Source of the DNA: JBFMDN01 sp040753915
GTDB lineage: Bacteria > Desulfobacterota > Desulfomonilia > Desulfomonilales > Desulfomonilaceae
Direction: 5' to 3'
DNA: 40,452 nt
Assembly (NCBI GenBank): GCA_040753915.1
Contig: JBFMDN010000054.1
Span: 1-40,452 of the forward strand
This document shows positions 34,897 through 40,452 of this stretch, piece by piece. Every line of letters begins with the position of its first letter. The first letter of the stretch is position 1. The notes under the pieces were generated by a model. It did no database searches. It had not been told where the DNA came from and was given only the letters and a program-made list of their open reading frames with translations. Position numbers and translations under genes: made by a program.

Positions 34897-34947
34897 CAGT
34901 CCTCCGTTCAGGAGGTGTGTCATTACCTTGGTTTTCAGGAACAACCC

Positions 34948-35766
34948 ATGACGAGCATTGAGCTTATTACCTACGTGACTTTTTCGTACCTCATTTGCGC
35001 AGTGGTATACTTGCTCGCCTGCATATCGACCGAGCAGGAGTCCGGGTTTCGCTCGGGAGCTCTGGGTCTACTCATTATCATATGGTGCGTCCACACCTTT
35101 GCCATAGGATTGCGTTGGGTGGAATCGTACCAAATGGGAATCGGCCGCGCGCCCCTCTCGAATTTATATGAATCCCTCGTGTTCTTTTCCTGGTGTATCG
35201 GCCTCGGGCTCATTCTGGTGAGAATGAAGTTCCGAACGGACATTGTGGTGCTGATAGGTCTCCCTGTAGCATTCATCGCTCTGGCGTCCACTTCTCTATT
35301 GGATCCCACCATCAAGCCGCTCATTCCCGCGCTCCAGTCAAACTGGCTTGTTGCCCACGTGGTCACCTGTTTCCTGGGGTACGCCGGATTTGCCGTATCT
35401 TTCGTTGCTGCGTGCCTGTACTTGGTTAGCAGAGGCTTCAATTCACTGGAGCCATACCTTCCCAACCAGCGCCTGCTCGACGAGATCGTGTACAAGTCAA
35501 TCCTTGCCGGATTCCCCATGCTCACAATCGGTATCATCACCGGCGCAGCATGGGCGGATTACGCATGGGGAAGCTACTGGTCCTGGGATCCAAAGGAAAC
35601 CTGGTCGTTGATTACCTGGATGGTCTATTCAATGTTTCTCCATGCCCGGCTAGCAAGAAACTGGAAAGGCAGGAGGACGGCTGCCCTTTCCGTGGTCGGC
35701 TTCGGCGCGGTGTTGTTCACTTACTTCGGGGTGAACTACCTGCCCGGACTTCACAGCTACTTCTGA
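34948..35766 (+). CDS. ccsA: Cytochrome c biogenesis protein CcsA (CcsB/ResC family)
   Basis: The 272-residue protein has eight predicted membrane segments. The heme-handling WWD domain is plain as WADYAWGSYWSWDPKETWSLITW. Conserved histidines appear in WLVAHVVTCFLGYAGF and FLHARLARNWKGR. RAPLSNLYESLVFFSW is a further family mark. It is the partner of ResB in heme delivery and ligation. The ATG at 34948 has AGGA at good spacing. A GTG at 34915 in the same frame overlaps its own AGGAGG and is rejected. Confidence 0.95.
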   Translation: MTSIELITYVTFSYLICAVVYLLACISTEQESGFRSGALGLLIIIWCVHTFAIGLRWVESYQMGIGRAPLSNLYESLVFFSWCIGLGLILVRMKFRTDIVVLIGLPVAFIALASTSLLDPTIKPLIPALQSNWLVAHVVTCFLGYAGFAVSFVAACLYLVSRGFNSLEPYLPNQRLLDEIVYKSILAGFPMLTIGIITGAAWADYAWGSYWSWDPKETWSLITWMVYSMFLHARLARNWKGRRTAALSVVGFGAVLFTYFGVNYLPGLHSYF

Positions 35767-35873
35767 TTCTCCGGCAGACCGCGGCCCGGGGTAGCGAGCG
35801 TAGGAGGCCTCCGAGAGAGTTTGAGCGCCAGGCATTGAGCTTTATTTCGGATGTCGGGCGGGGTTCAAGAAAC

Positions 35874-36062
35874 TGTCTCAAAACTCGGGACACACCAAAC
35901 ATCGTAGCACGATTGGGCGTCGATACGTGGAAAAGCACCCTCACCCCAACCCTCTCCCAGAGGGAGAGGGAGCCTGAAGAATCTTCTCTCCCCCGCTTCG
36001 GGAGAGAGAGTCAGGGTGAGGGGGTGTGCCACGATTATTGCGGACCGCTGGCTTTTGAGACA
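35874..36062 (-). mobile_element. MITE-like element, complete inverted copy (copy D)
   Basis: It is 189 bases long, exactly as copy C, and in opposite orientation. It opens with TGTCTCAAAACTCGGGACAC and closes with GGCTTTTGAGACA. The interior blocks match copy C closely, including CTCTCCCAGAGGGAGAGG and the GGGAGAGAG-TCAGGGTGAGG part. Equal length and high similarity to C suggest recent spread. Flanks are GAAAC and CTTTC, themselves nearly inverse, which may extend the terminal repeat by five bases. Confidence 0.88.
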
Positions 36063-36108
36063 CTTTCTTCAAACCCGTCCTCGTCTCAAGGCAGGTCCAA
36101 GACAAGAT

Positions 36109-36135
36109 TACCGGCGAGACGCCGGCGCTACGGGA
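36109..36135 (+). repeat. REP-type palindrome, family CGGCGAGACGCCGGCG, copy 3
   Basis: It is identical over 27 bases to 20175-20201 and in the same orientation. It ends 34 bases before the nagZ start. Confidence 0.85.
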
Positions 36136-36169
36136 AGGTAGCGTAGAATATCGTGGGGCAGCAGTAGGC

Positions 36170-37231
36170 ATGGCGGATCATGTGGATCTCCGCGAGTTGG
36201 GCAATCTGTTCATGGTCGGATTCGACGGCCAGGACTTCACGGGAGAGATTCGCGATCTCCTGGATGACTTGGACCCGTGCGGAGTCATTCTCTTCTCTCG
36301 AAACATTGAGGGCACGGCCCAGGTAGCTCGGCTCAACCGTCGTATTCAGATGTATGCGCACGAGAGGCTGTCGCACGGCCTGCTCATCGGCGTAGACCAA
36401 GAGGGTGGTCGGGTCTGCCGTTTGACGGAGCCCTTCTCCCGGTTCCCGCCTGCCCTGGAAATGGCCCGGTCACACGATCCTGAGGAAGCGGTTCGCAAAT
36501 GCGCTCATACAACTGCGAGAGAACTGAAGCTGCTTGGATTCAATGTGAACTTCGTTCCTGTGCTGGATGTGCTTTCTTCAGAGGATACCCCTGAGCGCTC
36601 AGTCATAGGAGATCGATCCTTCGGGTCCGATCCCGATTTGGTCGCTCGGTTGGGCAGGACAGTGATTGAAGCCACCAGGGCGTCCGGAGTTATCCCTTGC
36701 GCGAAGCATTTTCCCGGCCACGGGGGAACCACGGTCGACTCTCATGTGGAATTGCCGATAGACACGAGGCACGCGGACACGATCATGCAGAGGGACGTGA
36801 AGCCCTTCCGGGCTGCGACAGACCTGCAGGTCGAAATGGTCATGACAGCGCACGTTCTCTATAGCGAATTGGATGCCGCATGGCCCGCCACCATGTCGCG
36901 GCCCCTGATCGGGGATCTGCTGCGACGCGACATGGAGTATCGGGGTGTGGTCATTACTGACGATCTTGATATGGGCGCAGTGGCGGCCCGGTACACGGTG
37001 GAGGAATCCGCGGTTCGCGCCCTCAGCGCGGGAGTGGATATACTTCTTGTCTGCCGAACCGTTGACAAGGCTTTCGCCGGTCGCTCGGCGGTCCACGAAG
37101 CCCTGCGATCAGGTCAGCTATCCGCTTCCCGGGTGGAGGAGGCCTTGGGCCGCGTCAAGGAGCTGAAATCCCGCTACAAGTCCTCCCTGAACCCTTGCAG
37201 GGAAGAAGATGTTGGCAGCTATTTTGTCTGA
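36170..37231 (+). CDS. nagZ: Beta-N-acetylhexosaminidase (GH3 family)
   Basis: The 353-residue protein is a single GH3 barrel with no signal peptide, as expected for NagZ, which removes N-acetylglucosamine from recycled cell-wall muropeptides in the cytoplasm. Motifs: GVILFSRNI, IGVDQEGGRVCRL, FNVNFVPVLDV, DRSFGSDP, the catalytic-loop signature CAKHFPGHGGTTVDSH with the acid/base histidine, and VVITDDLDMGA with the nucleophile aspartate. The length is normal. The ATG at 36170 has only a weak binding site; a GTG shortly after is possible. Confidence 0.93.
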   Translation: MADHVDLRELGNLFMVGFDGQDFTGEIRDLLDDLDPCGVILFSRNIEGTAQVARLNRRIQMYAHERLSHGLLIGVDQEGGRVCRLTEPFSRFPPALEMARSHDPEEAVRKCAHTTARELKLLGFNVNFVPVLDVLSSEDTPERSVIGDRSFGSDPDLVARLGRTVIEATRASGVIPCAKHFPGHGGTTVDSHVELPIDTRHADTIMQRDVKPFRAATDLQVEMVMTAHVLYSELDAAWPATMSRPLIGDLLRRDMEYRGVVITDDLDMGAVAARYTVEESAVRALSAGVDILLVCRTVDKAFAGRSAVHEALRSGQLSASRVEEALGRVKELKSRYKSSLNPCREEDVGSYFV

Positions 37232-37306
37232 TCCGCGGTTACCGAATACTGGCGCGGGTACCAAGACCAACATCAGGCTTTCTATGCAAGATGTGTGGGA
37301 TCATAT

Positions 37307-39016
37307 ATGGATGGTAACGTTACTACGCGCATAGACGTTGAAGGCGCAAACGAATCCGGTCGCACCGCGGTCGTCTTGAACGCGCTGGTCGTTGCCGTGC
37401 CAGCGGTGCTGTTTGTGTTGCACAGCCTTATGTTTTCCGAGTGGATCGTGGATGATGCGGGCATTTCGTTCAGCTACGCACGAAACCTTGCCCTTGGCAA
37501 CGGGCTTGTGCCGCAACCGGGATCGCCGCCGGTAGAGGGTTACTCGAACTTCACGTGGGTTCTTCTCTTCGTTCCTTTTTTTCTCGCCGGCGTTTTCCAT
37601 CCGGTCATCGTCCCGAAAATCTTGAGCCTGATCCTCGTTGGCATCTCGTTCTTTCTCATCGCCAACACTATCAAGACAGCACGACCTGAAGGTTTCAGGC
37701 TGCTGACGTTCTTCGTCCTCGCTGCTCTGGCCCTGAACACGTCCTTCGTGGTCTGGAACGTATCCGGCCTTGAAAACCCCCTCTTTGTGGCCCTTCTCTG
37801 TCTCCTGATGTTTCAATCCGTGAATGATGTGGCGGCATCGGAGAACAGAGCGCGCAATGCGGGAATTGCAGGCCTCACAGCGGGCCTGATCGCGCTTACG
37901 AGACCGGAGGGCATCATTTTTTCCGTCGCCTATCCCGCGGCACGTTGTATTGCCTTCCGAGTTGCGGCTCCTCGAGACAGCGGGAAACTCCTGCGAGAGC
38001 TCCTTCTCTATGGGACCGTCCTCTGTGTCGTGGCAGGATCCTATTTCGTTTTCAGGCTTAGCTACTTCAACGACCTATTTCCCCTCCCGTACTATGCCAA
38101 GGACGTGGGCATTACGCAGAAGCTGGGTGAGATCGCGAGCCTCCAGCCTGGAAGATTTCTCCCCCTTTTCGCGGTAGTAAACGGCGTCGCGGGGAGAGCC
38201 GGTGGCCTCATCATTGTGATGATGATCCTGATGTCCCTCGGCCTCGCACTAAAGGGAGAGTGGCGTTCCGAATACAGCGTTCTGAGTCTGTTCGCGATCT
38301 TGGCGGCGATCTCGAACATGCTTCTTCCGGGCGATTGGATGGGGGAATTCAGGTTTGCCACCTTCTTGATCGTCGTTTTTTACGTCTTCGCCTCTGTAGT
38401 GACCGGAGCTTCCTTGGCGTTGATTTCGATCAAACAGGCTGTCCGAACCCCTCTTCTGGTGGCTCTTGCAGGGTTTTGTCTTGTCGGCACCGCGGTCCAC
38501 CACTGGGATCGTTCGGTTCGTTTTTCCCGGACGCCCACGTTGCCCATGGATCAGGTCGCACGGATTGTCGGGCATAAGCTGAGCACCTATGCCGAGCTGC
38601 TGGGAGAAGAGAGGGGCTCTGTCTTGACACCAGACATAGGTGGAGCGCTATACGTGGACAAATTGAAAGTGCACGACCTTGGAGGTCTGACCGATCCGTT
38701 CATTGCCAAGGGCATGAGAAGACGTGCACATCCGAGCGAGTTTCGGCAATACGTCTTCGAGTCGCTCAAACCTACGTTCATATTTACTCACGGCACCTGG
38801 ACCTTGATGTACGGATTCTTTCAGGATAGGCGATTCGCTGAACACTATGTTCCGCTGTTCTCGTACGAAGATCCTTTTACGATTGGATTCACGGGGCGAG
38901 CATTCCCGTCCGGATTCTTCATCAGGAGAGACATCGCAGGACGCAATGTCCCAATTCTGGCTGTCATACGCCGGGACCTCATCGAGGCCTGGAAAGGAAC
39001 CCTGTGGGATTTCTGA
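37307..39016 (+). CDS. Polytopic membrane protein, GT-C glycosyltransferase-like
   Basis: The 569-residue protein has about nine to eleven membrane segments and a C-terminal soluble part of roughly 150 residues. The first periplasmic loop carries an acidic pair, SEWIVDDAGISFSYARNLALGNGLV, followed by VEGYSNFTWVLL. This layout is typical of GT-C enzymes that use polyprenyl-phosphate sugars, and recalls mycobacterial AftB-type arabinosyltransferases. Donor and acceptor are unknown. The ATG at 37307 is preferred (GGGA seven bases upstream) over a GTG at 37295. It converges with the pilin gene, so pilin or surface polymer glycosylation is one idea. Confidence 0.82.
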   Translation: MDGNVTTRIDVEGANESGRTAVVLNALVVAVPAVLFVLHSLMFSEWIVDDAGISFSYARNLALGNGLVPQPGSPPVEGYSNFTWVLLFVPFFLAGVFHPVIVPKILSLILVGISFFLIANTIKTARPEGFRLLTFFVLAALALNTSFVVWNVSGLENPLFVALLCLLMFQSVNDVAASENRARNAGIAGLTAGLIALTRPEGIIFSVAYPAARCIAFRVAAPRDSGKLLRELLLYGTVLCVVAGSYFVFRLSYFNDLFPLPYYAKDVGITQKLGEIASLQPGRFLPLFAVVNGVAGRAGGLIIVMMILMSLGLALKGEWRSEYSVLSLFAILAAISNMLLPGDWMGEFRFATFLIVVFYVFASVVTGASLALISIKQAVRTPLLVALAGFCLVGTAVHHWDRSVRFSRTPTLPMDQVARIVGHKLSTYAELLGEERGSVLTPDIGGALYVDKLKVHDLGGLTDPFIAKGMRRRAHPSEFRQYVFESLKPTFIFTHGTWTLMYGFFQDRRFAEHYVPLFSYEDPFTIGFTGRAFPSGFFIRRDIAGRNVPILAVIRRDLIEAWKGTLWDF

Positions 39017-39120
39017 TCGATCGGGGGATGGCGTTTTCAGGAAGCACAAGCCAAAGTAATGCGGGAATCAAAAGTGCTTGCAGCGAGATGTCTTGACGGT
39101 AGATCGACAGATCAAATGAA

Positions 39121-39153
39121 AGAAGGCCGCCTTTGTGAGAAAGGAGGCCTTCT
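39121..39153 (-). terminator. Rho-independent terminator after the pilin gene
   Basis: AGAAGGCC (39121-39128) pairs with GGCCTTCT (39146-39153), extended inward by CCTTT (39130-39134) with AAAGG (39140-39144) after one mismatch. The loop is five bases. On the minus strand it is followed by TTCATTTG, a T-rich tract. It also lies 105 bases after the convergent plus-strand gene. Confidence 0.75.
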
Positions 39154-39176
39154 TCTCGTGGCGGGAATTCCTGATC

Positions 39177-39797
39177 TTAGTCTTGAGCGCCGATCAGGTT
39201 GCAGTCCTTGCTGGTCATGCTTCCCCGAAGCGGGAAGGGACTGGCGGTGCCCGTCGTTTCAACAATCGATTCGGTGTAGCAGGCCCCGTCCACTGGGTAG
39301 GCATACCAATTGGTCGAGGCGTAGCTGCCAGCAGACGTGCAGGTACCGACCTCGGCAGGCAAGTCGCCGCCACCGGCGAAAGGCGCACGGTAGATGTACC
39401 GCTGATCGGTCCGCGGATGGCTCCCTTTCTCAGCACAACCTTGGATTTCCCAGCGTCCGCCGGTACCTTGCTGCATTCTGATCAGAACCGTGCACTTTTG
39501 GGTGCCACCACGCCATCCGTAGAAGGGGCCGACCATCCACTGCAGCGCGTTGTTGGTGGCGATGTGATTTGCCACTTCCTCATCGAATCTGTAGTTCAGG
39601 TCGACAAGCTCATTGGCCAACCGCTCAAGGCCTGCCGAAGCCTTGCCCACGTCAGCAGATGCGCTTCTGTCGCACGCGGTTCTCTTGTAAGAGACATAGT
39701 AGGGGATGGCGATCGCCAAGATGATGCCGATGATCGCGACAACGACCATGAGCTCGATCAGGGTGAACCCCTTCCTGTTTCTGAGTTTGGCCAGCAT
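39177..39797 (-). CDS. Type IV pilin (class III signal, long form)
   Basis: The 206-residue prepilin has a short positively charged leader and the prepilin peptidase site KG|FTLIELMVVVAIIGIILAIAIP, with the conserved Glu at mature position 5. The start at 39797 has a perfect GAAGGAGG. The mature protein of about 195 residues has six cysteines (in TACDRS, QKCTV, QGCAE, GTCTS, GACYT and KDCNL), enough for three disulfides. This is much longer than the ~60-residue Geobacter PilA and closer to classical or pseudopilin-size subunits. No pil assembly genes are in the window. A sigma-54 promoter and upstream dyads suggest control by a PilR-type activator. Confidence 0.93.
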   Translation of the reverse strand: MLAKLRNRKGFTLIELMVVVAIIGIILAIAIPYYVSYKRTACDRSASADVGKASAGLERLANELVDLNYRFDEEVANHIATNNALQWMVGPFYGWRGGTQKCTVLIRMQQGTGGRWEIQGCAEKGSHPRTDQRYIYRAPFAGGGDLPAEVGTCTSAGSYASTNWYAYPVDGACYTESIVETTGTASPFPLRGSMTSKDCNLIGAQD

Positions 39798-39902
39798 GTT
39801 TTCCTCCTTCGCTCTATACATCGAATTTTCTGTCGGCACCCAGTGCCGAACATGTAGCAGCCGCTGATTTTGGAGAAACCTTCTTTTTCCGCTTAGTGGT
39901 AG

Positions 39903-39919
39903 AGCAAGAAGGATGCCAA
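39903..39919 (-). promoter_or_regulatory. Sigma-54 (RpoN) promoter of the pilin gene
   Basis: On the minus strand TTGGCATCCTTCTTGCT matches the -24/-12 consensus TGGCAC-N5-TTGCW. The invariant GG and GC are separated by exactly ten bases. The predicted start is near 39892, leaving a leader of about 95 bases before the ATG at 39797. Confidence 0.75.
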
Positions 39920-39992
39920 GGGAAAGACCTCCGTGAAGTGGCTCTGGAAGCCTCAGTGAGGAACACAACCTGCGCCCCATTCAGGCCAAGGA

Positions 39993-40092
39993 GTGACAAA
40001 AATTGTCACGGAGACAGGGCGGCTGCTAACCTGTTGAGATCACTGCACGAGATGTGTCAACTACGTTGACAGGTGTGACGAATCGCGACACC
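39993..40092. promoter_or_regulatory. Cluster of three dyads upstream of the pilin promoter
   Basis: Site 1 is GTGACAA-AAA-TTGTCAC at 39993-40009, a perfect 7-3-7 inverted repeat. Site 2 is TGTCAAC-TAC-GTTGACA at 40055-40071, also a perfect 7-3-7. Site 3 at 40072-40092 runs from GGTGT to ACACC with an inner CGA-A-TCG. All carry TGTC/GACA-type half sites. They lie about 100-200 bases upstream of the predicted transcript start, where sigma-54 activators such as PilR bind. Confidence 0.55.
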
Positions 40093-40188
40093 GCCTCCCG
40101 CCCCGGGCTCACCGATCTCGGCGACTGGCAAGAAAAATGTGAACTTTCCCAGATTACCCTCCGGAAGTCTCTCTGCCTCATAAGGAGG

Positions 40189-40254
40189 CAATTTCATAAT
40201 TACGGTCACGTATTCTGCCATGACTCCGTCCGGGATTCGCGCTCCCTCAGCGAC
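40189..40254 (+). repeat. Diverged 66-base repeat, copy 2 (partner at 27433-27499)
   Basis: It contains CAATTTCATAATTACGGTCA and CACGTATTCTGCCA. On the minus strand it reads as GARIPDGVMAEYVTVIM, very similar to the peptide from copy 1 in the same frame. It directly precedes the MITE-like left half. Confidence 0.6.
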
Positions 40255-40275
40255 GTAGGGGCACCCCTTGGAAAC

Positions 40276-40343
40276 TGTCTCAAAAGCCGGCAGTCCGTGA
40301 TAATCGTGGCACACCCCCTCACCCCGACCCTCTCCCCCGAAGC
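40276..40343 (+). mobile_element. MITE-like element, left half (copy E)
   Basis: It opens with TGTCTCAAAAGCCGGCAGTC and runs through AATCGTGGCAC and CCTCTCCCCCGAAGC, nearly identical to the left half of copy C. It stops where CATAGGCGTTAAC begins. The missing right half is present at 125-215 at the opposite window end. Confidence 0.85.
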
Positions 40344-40389
40344 CATAGGCGTTAACTTCGTGGATGACATCACGTGATTTCAGTCCGTT
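40344..40389 (+). repeat. Left arm of the nested palindromic element
   Basis: It starts CATAGGCGTTAAC, the inverse (one mismatch) of CTTAACGCCTATG at 112-124, and leads directly into the 63-bp terminal repeat at 40390-40452. Together with 1-124 it would form an element of about 170 bp with terminal inverted repeats, sitting inside a MITE-like copy. Confidence 0.65.
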
Positions 40390-40452
40390 GACTTAACAAG
40401 GACCCCGTCACCCCGGCGAAAGCCGGGGTCCATAACATATTGGAAGGACTGG
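40390..40452 (+). repeat. 63-bp terminal direct repeat, right copy
   Basis: It is base-for-base identical to 1-63 and includes the CCCCGGC-GAAA-GCCGGGG hairpin. Confidence 0.95.

Larger units (their letters stand above)
35767..36169. other. Intergenic region with MITE-like copy D and a REP palindrome
   Basis: The gap between ccsA and nagZ is filled by the inverted complete element at 35874-36062 and the REP palindrome at 36109-36135. No gene or clear promoter was seen in the rest. Confidence 0.6.
39798..40452. other. Pilin upstream region and repeat-rich right end
   Basis: The first 300 bases hold the sigma-54 promoter and three dyads of the pilin gene. From about 40189 onward the sequence is repeats: the 66-base repeat, the left half of a MITE-like element, and the left half of the nested element ending in the 63-bp terminal repeat. 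No gene is supported. Confidence 0.65.

Noticed and set aside
34168..34944. 258-codon minus-strand open frame opposite resB
   Set aside because: It is antisense to a well supported resB gene. The composition looks like a shadow frame.
1..40452. Plasmid or phage identity for the window based on the terminal overlap
   Set aside because: No replication, partition, capsid or integrase genes were seen, and most genes are core metabolic or housekeeping types. The overlap lies in a repeat.

Overview
The window looks like chromosomal DNA of an anaerobic deltaproteobacterium (Desulfobacterota, perhaps a Desulfomonile or Syntrophobacter relative). This is inferred from the gene mix, not from a marker gene: a TRAP dicarboxylate-type transporter, the methylmalonyl-CoA pathway, ResB/CcsA cytochrome c maturation, an Rrf2-cysK pair, a sigma-54 type pilin promoter and many PAS/PilZ/TPR proteins. 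Base composition is moderately GC-rich. I saw no rRNA, tRNA, CRISPR array, prophage, transposase or replication gene.

Layout. 1-608: repeats only. 609-5319 (minus): cysteine desulfurase and a TRAP transporter (dctM, dctQ, then dctP after a repeat-filled gap). 6030-8188 (plus): an LsrF-type aldolase/thiolase and a zinc dehydrogenase, divergent from the transporter. 8466-10623 (minus): a GT4 glycosyltransferase and a polysaccharide deacetylase, overlapping. 11109-13124 (plus): a two-PAS protein with a four-cysteine tail, then a PilZ protein. 13718-19996 (minus): a membrane/TPR protein and sbcC-sbcD. 20353-23814 (minus): a tight run of UPF0280, phosphoesterase, HIT, LapA-like, ribF and a 64-residue protein. 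24020-27062 (minus): a VCBS-repeat lipid- or envelope-associated protein, cysK and its Rrf2 regulator. 27868-32727 (plus): a bS22-like 29-residue protein, an HExxH protein, an FmdB zinc ribbon, methylmalonyl-CoA epimerase, a biotin carrier, an Old Yellow Enzyme-like protein with a 4Fe-4S motif, and the methylmalonyl-CoA mutase catalytic subunit, closed by a strong terminator. 32827-35766 (plus): an unknown protein, then resB and ccsA. 36170-39016 (plus): nagZ and a GT-C type membrane glycosyltransferase. 39177-39797 (minus): a type IV pilin with a sigma-54 promoter and three upstream dyads.

Between the genes lies a rich set of dispersed repeats. The main one is a MITE-like element of about 190-207 bp with 37-bp imperfect terminal inverted repeats beginning TGTCTCAAAA. 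It is present as three whole copies (one of them diverged) and two half copies. The two half copies sit at the two window ends and are broken by a second, nested palindromic element. The window ends share an identical 63-bp sequence, so joining them would rebuild one intact nested structure. This means either a circular assembly or, more likely given the core-type gene content, a contig bounded on both sides by the same repeat.

The best candidates for unreported biology are the MITE family and its nested insertion, the sigma-54/dyad control region of an unusually long six-cysteine pilin, the minimal Fe-S Old Yellow Enzyme inside the methylmalonyl-CoA cluster, the LsrF/dehydrogenase/TRAP module, and the conserved-looking bS22/HExxH/FmdB gene group.
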